DNA of 64,000 nucleotides from Dipteris shenzhenensis (lineage: Eukaryota > Polypodiophyta > Polypodiopsida > Gleicheniales): the NCBI GenBank assembly GCA_047967505.1, contig CM106541.1, one strand, 5' to 3'. A model generated the notes under the pieces. It was not told the origin of the DNA and did no database searches. It saw nothing but the letters and a program-made list of their open reading frames with translations. This document shows positions 45,271 through 55,918 of the stretch, piece by piece. A program made the position numbers and the translations under genes. Position 1 is the first letter of the stretch; every line of letters starts with the position of its first letter.

Positions 45271-45922
45271 TCTAATACAGCGGCTACATTAGGACAAATT
45301 ATGGGTGTAGCAACAAATGTTTCCTCTGGACACTCCACCATGTTATCAATAAATGCCTTAATGGTATATGACATAAATGCATATAGATGCAAGTCTGTAT
45401 ATGTCGACAATGAGGTTTTACCACTACTTAAATTAAAAATTTGAGCAAGGAGAAAAAAGAAATTATATCTGACTCTCCACCCACAACTATGGCCATCATT
45501 TTGCTTCACTGCCGGGCATATTACATACTCTGTTTGATCTTCTAAGTCACCTTCCAATTGCAAAAGTGCATCTATAACACCTACCAAATTCTGAGCCGAT
45601 CTACACATCAAAATAGATAACATAAATGAATGTGCGTGTTGCATATGATGCATCTCATGGAAGTAATTGTGACACAGGTAGGTTATACTTACTTTGACAC
45701 ACTGCCATGGAAAGATGTTATTGAATTGACAAAGAAATTTTGCATGGCTAAGATGTCCACAGTCACCAAGCTCTAATGCAAGCTACATTATCAATTAAGA
45801 ATAATTATTATTTGACATAATCCTCCACAATGTAAGAGATAAGATAAGTAAGGATTGATACTCACTCCTTGTGATATGCAGTAAAGATAACTCGTGCCTT
45901 AGTCAAATCAACAGGTCGCAAC

Positions 45923-46217
45923 TGAAGGACAAATTGATGTAATGGATCTAGAGTCCTAAGGTCTAAGGTTGTGAGTGTGTGAACACCTGGTGTGCCTGGA
46001 TAGGTGTTAGTAGGTGTGATTGAGTGAATCTAGGTGTGTGGTGTGTGATTGAGAGAATCATGGAACTAAGTTGAGAGATTTGTGGATCTAGATGCTCCAC
46101 TGAGATCACATGTGATGTCACTACATGATGTAATGGGAGCCTTTATATTGGGCCTGTATCTCTTGAATAAACACCCTATTTTTCCTCACTTACTGAATCA
46201 TTTTTGCAACTCCAACA
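45923..46217 (+). repeat. 5' LTR of the 2.25-kb element
   Basis: 295 bp, TG...CA. It contains GTGTGATTGAG/GTGTGTG words and a plausible TATA-like TTTATATTGGGCC near 46,140 with CTTGAATAAACACCC downstream, a possible polyadenylation context. Confidence 0.92.
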
Positions 46218-46219
46218 TG

Positions 46220-46231
46220 TGGTATCAGAGC
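46220..46231 (+). other. Primer-binding site, tRNA-iMet
   Basis: TGGTATCAGAGC, a perfect match to the plant initiator-Met complement, two bases after the 5' LTR. Confidence 0.92.
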
Positions 46232-47049
46232 ATTAGTTCACTATCCTTGAGACCTCCTTGAGTGCCATGTCATCATCTTCTTCCTCACACTCTCTTCTTC
46301 TCCATTTTTTCCTCTTTTGAGCAGAATTTCCAAGCACTTGTTCTTCCAATGTAGGAGACCATCATCCAAACACTTTCAGCCATAGATTTACCTCATATAG
46401 GCACACTTCTACTCTAGAGGATTTTTGGAAATTGTCCTTCTACAGCCCATGCTAATACTCACTTTATCCCGCGCCATTTTTGTCAATTCAGCTTGTTGGA
46501 GCCACCATTTTAGAAATGGTATGAGGTGTACTTAGGCGACCCTATGGGCTACTTGTTGGTGAATTTTGAGGGAAAATGGTCAAGGGAATGAGGAGAAACT
46601 AAGGAAAAGATAGTTTTTGAAGAAGACATGGTTTTTGGAGGTGGAGAAGATGCTGCTGCCCCTAGTGGTGTGAAGCTTCATTTGGTCTAAGACTTGCATT
46701 GATTATTCTACTTCCAAGTACCTTTGATTTCCCAGCAAATTCCCTCGACTACTTGATGCTTTTTGGAGTGAGGTAGCAATCCTCCAAGGTTCCTCTATTT
46801 TCTGCAAGCATTTTTAGACAATTTTTGAAGTCTGATGCTACACTAAATGCTAATGTGATGCTTGAGGAGTTAAAGCATAGTTCAGAGATTTAGAAATTGT
46901 TTTTTCAGTTTTGAGAATGATCTTTGAGGTTCAGTTGATTTCATTTTTTCATCTTTTATATTGAGGATTGAAGTTATGGTACTTTGAAGTGGATTTCAAG
47001 TCATACTATCTTGTTGAATAGTTGACTAGTTGACTAGTGTGGATTCACC

Positions 47050-47565
47050 ATGACAAGAGCTTACATAAAGGAAGAATATATCATGACTTGCATGATGATT
47101 TCCAATGGATATGATTGGAACAAAGGTTTCAACTACAACCATTATGATTCTTATTTTGAAGATGCCTTAGTTATGGTTTCAGTATCTTTCATAATGTATG
47201 AAATGTACTTGCATTTGGTTGACTATACCTTGCCATACAATCATGACCACCTCTTGTACAAGAGTAGACATTGCCCTTGCATGACAAGTGGTAAGACCCT
47301 ATTCAATCCATATGATTCACAAAATGTTTTTAATCCTTGGACACTCAAAGAAGGGGAAGGACTACAAGGATCTTGTATTGCAAAATATGGACAAGATACA
47401 TTAAAGAGTGTGGAGAAGGACAAAGAGCAAAGGAGTTACAAGATGGACTGCACCAAGAACCTCTCCAATGACAATGAACCTCACACTATGGTAGCTTGGA
47501 AGAGGAGGAGGATAAAGACAAGATATGCCATCAAAGGGGGGTATTCCCCCACATCTTCAATTTAG
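47050..47565 (+). CDS. 171-aa ORF of unknown function in the 2.25-kb element
   Basis: ATG at 47,050; MTRAYIKEEYIMTCMMISNG at the start, aromatic-rich middle (YNHYDSYFEDALVMVSVSF), then Lys/Glu-rich and basic (WKRRRIKTR). I see no zinc knuckle, protease or RT motif, so it is not a recognisable Gag. It is the longest frame in the internal region and is uninterrupted even though the LTRs have diverged, which could mean past selection or chance. Confidence 0.35.
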   Translation: MTRAYIKEEYIMTCMMISNGYDWNKGFNYNHYDSYFEDALVMVSVSFIMYEMYLHLVDYTLPYNHDHLLYKSRHCPCMTSGKTLFNPYDSQNVFNPWTLKEGEGLQGSCIAKYGQDTLKSVEKDKEQRSYKMDCTKNLSNDNEPHTMVAWKRRRIKTRYAIKGGYSPTSSI

Positions 47566-47866
47566 AATTTTTGTGTGTATGGTCAATAAGGGTTCTCTAC
47601 TTGGGATGTCCCCCTCAAATTATTGTTAGTCTTATGTGTTACCTTGTTGGATCTAAGGGTATTCCCATGCATAGTCATTGTCTATCTCCTAATTGTAAAC
47701 CAACAAACCAAAGTTAGAGTGAGATCTTGTTGGGATGAGGATGCCCAAATGAGTCTACTGCTGATGCAACTAGAGTGAGTACCAAGTTGTGGATCATTTG
47801 TGTTGCCACTAGAGGTGGGCAAGCCATGAAGTTTCCCATGGACTACTGCTAGGGTTGAGGTCATCA

Positions 47867-47881
47867 ATTTGTGGGGGGGAA
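47867..47881 (+). other. Polypurine tract of the 2.25-kb element
   Basis: AATTTGTGGGGGGGA lies directly before the 3' LTR, as expected for plus-strand priming. Confidence 0.8.
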
Positions 47882-48176
47882 TGAAGGACAAATTGATGTA
47901 ATGGGATCTAGAGTCCTAAGGTCTAAGGTTATGAGTGTGTGAACACATGATCTGCCTGGATGGGTGTCAGTAGGTGTGATTGAGTGAATCTAGGTGTGTG
48001 GTGTGTGATTGAGAGAATCATGGAACTGATTGAGAGATTTGTGGATCTAGATGCTCTACTGAGCTCACATGTGATGTCACTACTAGATGTAACTGAAGCC
48101 TATATATTGGGCCTATCTCTCTTGAATAAACACCCTCTTTTTCCTCACTTGCTAAATCCTTTTTGCAACTCCAACA
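47882..48176 (+). repeat. 3' LTR of the 2.25-kb element
   Basis: 295 bp, the same length as the 5' LTR, with substitutions and two compensating small indels relative to it. Confidence 0.92.
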
Positions 48177-50365
48177 ACAACCACTTGCAAACATCATCTA
48201 TGGTCTTTTGCTTGTTGCTAGTACATTAGAAACAAGAGGATCAACCATATATGCATGTCTCTGTATATATGGGGAAAGCTATTCTAAAACCATATTGCAA
48301 TAAAAAGAAAAGAATATTAGTTTGTTTGATCCAATGGAAATACAAAAGCATAAAGTCAAGAAAAAGTTTGTGTCAAACCTGAGGATGACTATTATGACAT
48401 TGTCATTGACGTCTTTCTTGGAGTTTAAGAGGATTGAAATGTCCTCTTCATCGAATAGAAAAGTAAGAGGTTGTTGTCAAACTTGAAACCTAACTTGAAA
48501 TGAATTCCCCATCTATTGCAAGGTATGATTATTTTCTAGATTCATCCGATGGATAGCCAGAGTTGTGCTCTACTTTCTTGAGATGAGCTTTCTATATTCT
48601 CTACTCCAGCTATGTCCTCCTCATCCTCCTCCTTTTCCTCCCACTATAAAAGGAGAAAATAATTATGAGATTCAAATATTTAAAATAATAATAATTAAAA
48701 AAATGATTTTTAAATAAATGAAGAAAATTAAGTATAAGTTTTCATAACTTTAGATATCTTCGTGGTCTTTTTATGTAACCTTCTGAGGCAAGGTCAATGT
48801 CATATCCATCTCCTTCAGCTTTCTCACTATCGCTGGTGTCCTCACTATCATATCCAGAGCTTTCATTATGTTCATCCTCTTTCTTGCTCTCATCATACAT
48901 GGCCATCTCTATGTCAGCGTCCTCTTCGACCTTTTTTATCATTCATTGTGAGAGGAGCCACCATGGTATCAAGGTATTCCAAGCAATAAGGGCTCTCAAT
49001 AATATGTACAAGGTGTCCTTTTCTAATAGGAGATTCAAACAAATGTCCCATTCGACACAATATGACTTCCCATCCAAGCGGCAGCAAAAATTCCATCATA
49101 CTAATTAAAAGATCATCACTTTTTGCTAGCCTTTCATAGTGATTAGCATTATGATGGAGACTTGGAGCTTCATGCTCTTCCAGCATTAGTTGCAATCTAT
49201 TTGCACTCCCTCTTATGTTGTGCTATAAGGAGTGATAATTGTAAGGGCTCTTCATGCACAAGAAAAAGGTTTCAAGACTATGTATCTTGACACCGCATTC
49301 TCTCTTGTCCCTCTTTCTTGAGTATATATCATTGTAAATCTTAAGCTCATTGCCATATTGTTTTTCGAGGGTAGCAGACATTTTTCCTTGTCTTCTTTAT
49401 CAACAAATATGACAACGTTACATAGTCGCACTCCACCAATGGTGGTATGTAATATTCTATCAAGGAGTTACAAATATCAGATTCAGGTGATATTTCATAG
49501 ACAAAGAAAAGTTGAGGCATCTCCCAAGTGGTGTCGTCGAACAAGAAGTTATTAAACGAAACTCCCTTGCACTCTACACTCTTTCTAGACTTTAAAATTA
49601 TCTAATGTATGAAAAAAAAGCCCTTGTTCAAAGTTTTTGCTTTTTTGAGAGTGTGCTCATTGATGATTTTTTATGCATATGCATGCACATTTTTCGGAAT
49701 GTCATTTGCCATAGAAGGAGTAACTTCAAACCCATCCTCTTCTACCTTCACCCATGAGTGTGCCTAAGCCTTCTGTTTAGCCGACGGTAAAGCTGATGCC
49801 ATTCACTTCACAATACTGTGATCAACTTTACATTGACTAAATCGAATATTTTTTTCTACCAATAAATATTCAATCGCACTCTTTACAGCATGATCTTCCA
49901 TGCAATGGTCTTTATCCCTTTTGTCAAAAAACCATTCTTTGGACATTAATTTCTTTGTAGCAAGACTTGTGTATTTGTTTGGCAAGTTTCTTACAGGTCT
50001 CCACATCCAAGCCGTCATCTCCTTTTTCTCATTCTTCTTTTCCTTGTCTTTAATAAATGATGGAGCCTCATATGTGATATCTCCCTTCTCACATGCAAGA
50101 CATACTTTTTTATCTGATCGAAAACTGCACCACCGAAGAAAATTATGCTTGTGTAGTCTTGATACCTATCCCTTACTATCTTAAAGCTTGTCATCACCTC
50201 TATCCTTTCCTGCTTTCCCCTTGGTACTATTGCACTCAAGCATGTGTAGAAGTCAACAAGATTTTTCACTTCCACTTTAGCAGCAGTTCTTTGGAGAGTG
50301 GTCACATGAGAACTAAAAGTTATCCATATGGTCCTAGCTTTGAGCAACATCTATGAAGTGGAATT

Positions 50366-50587
50366 TGTTGGGAATCAAGCTCTCTATTATTGTTCCTGTT
50401 GTGTGAGTAGGTGAATAAGGTGAGTCACACTGACTCAACCATAGTTAGTCCTTATCTACTATGTATGGGTGTGACCTTAGTAGTGTTCAATTGTATTATT
50501 ATGTGGGGAGAATATCAGCTAATTGTGGAGGAGACTGTTGCTCCCTCCTGGTTGCTTCCTATATTTCTCTTCTTGTTTTTCTTAACA
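50366..50587 (+). repeat. Copia family C 5' LTR
   Basis: 222 bp, TGTTGGGAATCAAGC... to ...TTTTTCTTAACA, TG...CA, short as is common for copia. No matching 3' LTR was found before the window end. Confidence 0.85.
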
Positions 50588-50599
50588 TGGTATCAGAGC
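50588..50599 (+). other. Copia family C primer-binding site, tRNA-iMet
   Basis: TGGTATCAGAGC immediately after the LTR, perfect match to the initiator-Met complement. Confidence 0.93.
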
Positions 50600-51802
50600 C
50601 ACCATTCCTTGCCTTTTGGTTGCCCACTGCTTGTGGAAGCTTGCGGGAGTGATTCTCCTACTCTGAAGCTTCGAAGTGACGAGAAGAGATCTCGTTTTTT
50701 GGACTGAAGTAGCAATTTCCAGCTTCTATTTGGCTTGGGAGCTATCCAATTGATGTCTTCTTGCTAAGAGGAGATTGCTATTACCCATAGGTTGCTCATG
50801 GGAGATGTATTTTGAAAAAACACAACTCGTTTTTGCTGTTTGGATGTGATAGAACGGAGCTGATCTCTTTTTTCGGACAAGTACTACTTGAGTAAGAGGT
50901 ACATATAGTAGTAAGAAGCAAAAGCGTCTCTCCAAACCTCATTGCCTAGCTCTCTGGAGGTTGTTTGTGGCTAAAAAAAACTCTCCTAATCTCCTATTAA
51001 GCAAGGAGAACCTTCAGCTTATAGATCTCATTTTTTTTGCTCCTGGACAACTTTTGGAGACTTCAAAAGTGATATGCGACTTGCTTTCTTCCTTTTTCAG
51101 CAACCCAAAGGTTTGTTACATCATCATACATCATTTTTGTGGAGTCTTAGTCTCTCTATGAGCTACTAGGACTCCTGTGTTCCTCCAAACACAAAGTGCT
51201 GCTGCTGTTTTTTTGTTCAAAAGTGATCAATTTGTCATTTTTAGGACTGTTTATTTCTCAAACTGTGTGGATTTGGATGCTGGTCTGAACTGACAAGTTG
51301 GAGGCAAGTATACAAGCTCCGACTTTGCTTTTGGAAGCAAGTTCATTTGGATTTACTATCAAAAGTTATGAGCTTGGGAAAATCAGAAAAAGTCACAGTT
51401 TACAACTTGCTGTCAAATTGTCAAATGCAGTTGTAGGCATGATATTACAATGTTCATGGATATATGTGATGGTATTTGGATGCCCACTGGTTGGATGTTA
51501 ATGTCAAGTAGCTTAACAGATGCTCTGCCTTGTAAGTGATAGTAGCAAAGTGGCATTTTGAGTCCAGTTGATCCATTGAACTAGTAACTGGAAGTTTTCG
51601 GACTGCTGTCAAAAGTATGCAATTGTTTATTTTTAGTAGCAAATAACAGTGAGACCTTATGGAATTTAGACCTACACTAAACTGGAAAGTCTGTGGATTG
51701 GCTACAATTTGTTAGTTGACAGTTTTTGCATCTGAGGTAACATGCGAAAGTTATTGACTATGCAAAACAGCAAAAAGTTGCAGAAATTTGCTGTTGGAAA
51801 CC
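50600..51802. other. Copia family C long untranslated leader
   Basis: 1.2 kb between primer-binding site and gag. Only short frames (for example 51,298-51,501) and no recognised motif. Several 'ggaagtttt' and 'agtagcaa' words recur. Confidence 0.5.
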
Positions 51803-52415
51803 ATGGCTAATGCTAGTGGAAGTGACAACATTACATAGATTGTTGGAGAGAAGTTAGATCAAAATAATTATGCCATTTGCAAGTTTCACATGGAAAATTT
51901 CCTGATTGGAAAAGGCTATTGGGATTTGGTTACAGGTGATGAGAAATAGCCTAATTTGCCAGAAAGAAATGCTACTACAGAACAAGTTAAGAATCATGGT
52001 TATGCAAATTCTGAATTGCAAGTATCCCAAGAATGCATGGGATATCTTGACAAGATATTATGGCACAACTACAAGTGCCAGGAAAATTCAGCTGGAGCAA
52101 AAGTTCAATAATATGTCAAGGCGGGATGGAACAATACAGTAATACGTGACTAATATCAAAACTATAGCTGATCAATTGGCCTCTATTGATGCTCCTATGG
52201 ATGATGATGACATGGTTGTAGTCACTTTGAATGGACTTGGTCCTGAATATAAGTCTTTTGACACTTCCATTTCAGTGAGATCAGCTATCCCAGATTTCAA
52301 CAAACTGGTTGCTCTTTTGATACATGAATAAGTGAATCTTGGGCTGAATACTGGTACTAGTAGCTCTATAAATAGAGATGTTGTTTTTTATTCTAATCAG
52401 AGAGGTAAAGGTGGT
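51803..52415 (+). pseudogene. gag: Copia family C gag, cut by the gypsy insertion
   Basis: ATG at 51,803 (MANASGSDNIT, then a stop), VGEKLDQNNYAICKFHMENF, LIGKGYWDLVTGDE; after a frameshift near 51,990, CKYPKNAWDILTRYYGTTTS and KIQLEQKFNNMSRRDGTIQ; then TIADQLASIDAPMDDDDMVV and LNGLGPEYKSFDTSISVRS. This is the UBN2-type copia gag order. It is interrupted at the GKGG|RGKS run by the gypsy insertion; the coding sequence resumes in phase at 60,892. Confidence 0.9.
52411..52415. other. Target-site duplication, left (GTGGT)
   Basis: GTGGT directly before the gypsy LTR, identical to 60,887-60,891. Removing the insertion and one copy gives GGTAAAGGTGGTAGAGGC, an uninterrupted Gly/Arg-rich gag stretch. 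Confidence 0.93.
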
Positions 52416-53324
52416 ATTAGCCAGAAAAGAAATCAAGATGAGAGGCTAGAGGCTAAGCATGGCGACGCTTGAGGGCCATAAAGGAAAGGAGATCATGAGG
52501 GCGAAACGTTATCATGGAAGGGGAAAAGGAATTAGAAGGGGAGGGAATGAAGAGGGAAACTATGACACAAGGGGAAAAGGAGAGGGGGAAGAGAAGCATG
52601 TACATGATAGGAGGAGGAATGTAGAGATGGAGACATCAAGGGAAGAGGACCATACTTTACTTGTAGGATGAGAGGGAAATATCAAAGTACTAGCTAGGTG
52701 GCTTTACAAGAATGAGCCTGTCTCATCAAGGAATAGCCCCCTCCTTTTATAGCCAAAAGAGGGGGTCTCTCCCAATTAATGCATCCTCCCACATGCATGG
52801 TGTGTGTGGAAAAGTCTCCCATGTGGGCTAGGCGGTTACGCACTCTCAATTGTGTGCGACAACCCTTTGCCTCAATTTTCCACATAAATGAAGGTGGAGG
52901 GTTGGCACAAGGAATCTTGCCACCTCATCCTACTTTCTCCATTATTTAACTTGCTCTCTTGGACCTTCTATACCTCCCCCACATGGGCCTATCCTATATG
53001 GAGGGAATAACCCAATATAATATCCATCTCCACCTATTTTATATTACTTCTCCCATGGACTTTGAGCCATATCTCACTAAATGCAGCCTAGGTGGAAGGG
53101 TGGCACATGGAGGAGCCATGCCACCTTACATTTTATAATATTACTACCATGGATTATGTACAACACACCTTATGGGTCCTCTTACGTGGAAGGGTGGCAC
53201 ATGGTCATGCCCTGCCACCTCAACCCTGGGCCCTATGCACACTTGATTTTATCATACTATTGCCACATATACAAACACACATACATATTAATGCCTTTTT
53301 CCTTAGACAATTTTATCCATAACA
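52416..53324 (-). repeat. Family G 3' LTR (G2)
   Basis: 909 bp; 75 bp shorter than its partner because of a deletion at about 52,888 (after CCACATAAAT). Plus-strand order ATTAGCC...CCATAACA. Antisense frames such as 53,081-53,551 are not genes. Confidence 0.93.
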
Positions 53325-53345
53325 GTTCCCCCCCAAGGCAGGGAA
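53325..53345 (-). other. Family G polypurine tract (G2)
   Basis: On the minus strand CTGCCTTGGGGGGGAAC runs directly into the LTR start TGTTATGG. The corresponding tract in G1 (CTGTGGGGGAAC) is shorter. Confidence 0.8.
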
Positions 53346-54900
53346 TGCACAGCATTTCCTTGCCTGGGTCCATCACGCACAAAGAAAGGCTTGAGGTAAT
53401 GCTTGTTGATCACCTTCTTGCCATATGGTTCATGCAGCTCCTAAACTTGTACAGACCCATTGCTATGTTCCTTGATGACTTTGTATGGACCAGTCTACAG
53501 TGGCAGAAACTTCTTATCCATTTGGTGGTCCAATCTATTATCAAAGCATAGCACAACATCCCCCTCAGCAAAGTGTCTTTCCCATCCCTTGCGAATCTTA
53601 GCATCCAAGCGGGCCTATTGTCGATTCTTTTGGATCTCTGTTTGGTGTAGTGCAAGGCATCGGGTTTCATCTAACTTCTCAAGTTGTACCAATCTGGCCT
53701 CTACATGTTCATCTTCTGTCATCCTCTGTTCTTGTGCCAATATCAAAGCTGGAATCTCTATCTCTAGTGGTAAAACAGCCTCAGTACCATACACCAACTC
53801 AAAAGGAGTGTGACATGTAGATGTTTTATGAGTGATGTTGTAAGCCCACACGGCTTCACTGACCTTTTGATCCCACTGGCTCCTGTTCCCTGTGGCCATT
53901 TTTCCCATGGTTTTACAAAGGAGGCCATTAGTCTGCTCTGTTTGACCCATGGATGCCAGATAATAGATGCTAGAAGTGTGATGATCAATACCCATGCGAT
54001 CCATGAGTAGCTCCACTACTTCATTTAAGAATGGACTCCCATGGTCAGAGACAATCTCCATGGGTGTCCCAAATCTTGTGCAGATACGTTCAAATATGGA
54101 ATTTGAAACTGCCTTACCATTTGCAGTGGGGAGGGCGATAGCTTCAGCCCACTTAGTGACATACTGAGTGGCTACCAAAAGATACTTCTTTTTGCGAGCA
54201 GTCATGGGCAAGGGCCCAACAAAATCTATTCCCCACTTCTGAAATAGATGGATGGACATCACTGGGTGATGTTGCCCAGGATGCAAATCATTCCTACCAA
54301 AGAATTGGCATGGTTAACAGGTTTTGCAATACAAAGTGACATCCTTGAACAAGGTCAGCCAATAGTATCCTTCATGTAAAATCTTCTTAGTTGTGTAGTC
54401 ACTGGCATAGTGACCTCCACAAAATCCATCATGATAATGCTTCAATACCTTAGGCACTTCATCTGCATCAATGGCCTGTCTTAGTACCCCATCCATGCCT
54501 TGATGGTACAACACCCCATCAAGGAGGGTATAGCGCCTACTACCTCTACGGATCTTCTTTCTCTCATAGCTAGTACTTTTTGGAGGAAAGGAGAAAGCAG
54601 TCAGAAACCTATAGATACCACCATACCATGGATCCCCAACTTCTATGGCCGCTACAAGGGTTACATCAAGGCACTCCTCTAAATCAATCAAAGCATTCTT
54701 GAAGTTGGAACATCCCCCTTTTACAATTTTGAAAGAAAAATCATATTCTTGTAGAACTGCCAACCATTTGGCCAACCGGCCCATGGGATTTGGTGATTGA
54801 AGAACCTGCTTTGCAAGACCAGTGCTAGTGAGTATAATGAAGGACTTTCCAGCCACATAATGCTTAAATTTCTCAATGCAAAACACCAAAGACAAGGCAT
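53335..54900 (-). pseudogene. pol: Family G integrase (G2)
   Basis: The zinc-binding part reads YHDGFCGGHYASDYTTKKIL ... LYCKTC*PCQ with a TAA between the two Cys pairs. The core reads WGIDFVGPLP (first Asp), EIVSDHGSPF (second Asp) and GQTEQTNGLL (Glu), so the D,D,E set is present. LVYGTEAVLPLEIEIP follows, then YGKKVINKHYLKPFF at the C-terminus near 53,400. It inserts the cDNA copy into the genome. No chromodomain is evident. Confidence 0.85.
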
Positions 54901-55237
54901 GCTTGTTAGCCTCTGAATAGCGTCACTGAGTGTTGAGCAATTGTCGAGAAGCAAATTGAATGGAATACATGAACCTATCCTCCCCTTGCTGGAGAAGAAA
55001 ACCTGCTAGAGTGTGCTTACCAAATCCAAGATTGATATAGAAAGTCTTTGACCAATCTGGATTGCATAGAATGGGTTTTGAAGCCAGAGCATTCTTGATT
55101 TGTGCAAACCCATGATCACAATCCTCATCCCAAGAGAAATCAACCCCATCTTTTAATAGCATAGTCATGGGTCGTGTCAAAGCAGCATATTGATCAATGA
55201 AGCGGCGATAGTATCCTCCTAGATTGACAATGAGCAT
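54720..55237 (-). pseudogene. pol: Family G native RNase H, catalytic residues lost (G2)
   Basis: RT thumb and connection (GGYYRRFIDQYAALTRPMTM, DGVDFSWDEDCDHGF) lead into the position of the gypsy RNase H: FYINLGFGKHTLAGFLLQQG where TDAS is expected, RYSEANKHALSLVF where the KEL(L)A Glu is expected, and FIILTSTGLAK where TDH is expected. The acidic residues are thus replaced (by N/L, H and S in my alignment). The fold seems kept, as in the connection domain of elements that have a second RNase H. Confidence 0.75.
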
Positions 55238-55918
55238 ACCTGACGTTTGGTTGTTGGTGGGGAGAGCTTGAGGATGGCTTCTACCTTCTCGGTGTCAGAC
55301 TTGATGCCCTCGGATGAGACAATATGTCCCAGTAACCTCCCTTGAGTGGATGCAATGGTGCATTTCTCAGGGTTGAGACTGCCATTTGCATCATTGATCC
55401 TTTGGAAGGCCAATCTAATCTTCATGATGCGCTCCTTACGTGACGAGAATATACAAAAATCATCTAAAAACACCTCCAAGAAATCCCCCAAATAAGGAGC
55501 AAACACCATCTGCATAAACCTTTGAAAGGTAGGAGGAGCATTGCTGAGGCCAAATGGCATTACTTTGAATGCAAATGTCCCCCAGGGTGTGGCAAAATGT
55601 GGTTTTAAGCACATCTTCTTTGGCAATTCTAATTTGATAAAACCCAGAGTAACCATCACAGAAAGTATACATCTCATGACCACTTACCTTCTCAAGAATG
55701 AGGTCTTGAAAGGGCAGAGGATGATGATCCCTCTTGATGGCTGCAATGAGTTTCTTATAGTCGATGCAGACCCGCCACTTGTTGTTTTTCTTTGGGGTGG
55801 CTACCACCGGTGAAACCCATTCAGTATTGTGAACCAGAACAATAACCCCAGCTTCTACAAGTTTTTGCAACTCTGAGTGCAAAGCATCGGTCTGCAGGGG
55901 CCCTAATCTCCGATACTT
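55219..55918 (-). pseudogene. pol: Family G reverse transcriptase (G2)
   Basis: LQKLVEAGVIVLVHNTEWVS, PKKNNKWRVCIDYKKL, FCDGYSGFYQIRIAKED, then after a frameshift near 55,600 TPWGTFAFKVMPFGLSNAPP, TFQRFMQMVFAPYL, EVFLDDFCIFSS (catalytic DD) and GRLLGHIVSSEGIKSD. All main RT blocks are present. The enzyme copies element RNA into cDNA. One frameshift and one nonsense near the thumb disable it. Confidence 0.88.

Larger units (their letters stand above)
45923..48176 (+). mobile_element. Complete 2,254-bp non-autonomous LTR retrotransposon
   Basis: Two 295-bp LTRs (45,923-46,217 and 47,882-48,176) start TGAAGGACAAATTG and end CTCCAACA. Primer-binding site and polypurine tract are in place, and imperfect 5-bp target duplications flank it (GCAAC at 45,918, ACAAC at 48,177). 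Removing it restores the Ulp1-like exon, confirming the ends. No gag or pol, so it needs proteins from another element. The LTRs differ at about twenty positions by eye, so the insertion is not recent. Confidence 0.93.
45420..48540 (-). pseudogene. Ulp1 catalytic module 1 (proximal): split by an LTR element, one nonsense codon
   Basis: Coding sequence at 48,177-48,200 and 45,870-45,922, on either side of the insertion, joins to read TIDDVCKWLRPVDLTKARVI, matching module 2. The His exon (about 45,790-45,700) has LH*SLVTVDILAMQ: TGG for the conserved Trp has become TAG. The Cys exon (45,653-45,228) has VKQNDGHSCGWRVRYN with the Gln and catalytic Cys. Apart from the stop the catalytic set is complete, so decay here followed the LTR insertion or was independent of it. 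Confidence 0.65.
44000..50350 (-). pseudogene. Ulp1/C48-type cysteine protease locus, tandem catalytic modules, decayed
   Basis: Minus-strand coding pieces run from an ATG at 50,350 to about 44,000. Upstream pieces are unfamiliar: RTIWITFSSHVTTLQRTAAK (50.3 kb), KKEMTAWMWRPVRNLPNKYT (50.0 kb), DDTTWEMPQLFFVYE (49.5 kb), SPIRKGHLVHIIESPYCLEY (49.0 kb) and an acidic segment ESSGYDSEDTSDSEKAEGDG (48.85 kb). Two Ulp1 catalytic modules follow (separate entries), then a tail with repeated KLETQC/VETQC words (44.0-44.4 kb). This family cleaves SUMO from proteins; in plants Ulp1-like domains are also carried by Mutator-type elements, so a transposon origin is possible. Exon joins in the upstream part are not resolved. 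Confidence 0.65.

Noticed and set aside
53081-53551. 156-codon plus-strand frame (and similar frames at 30,035, 33,270 and 60,643)
   Set aside because: They lie in the family G LTR, antisense to the element, and recur only because the LTR recurs.
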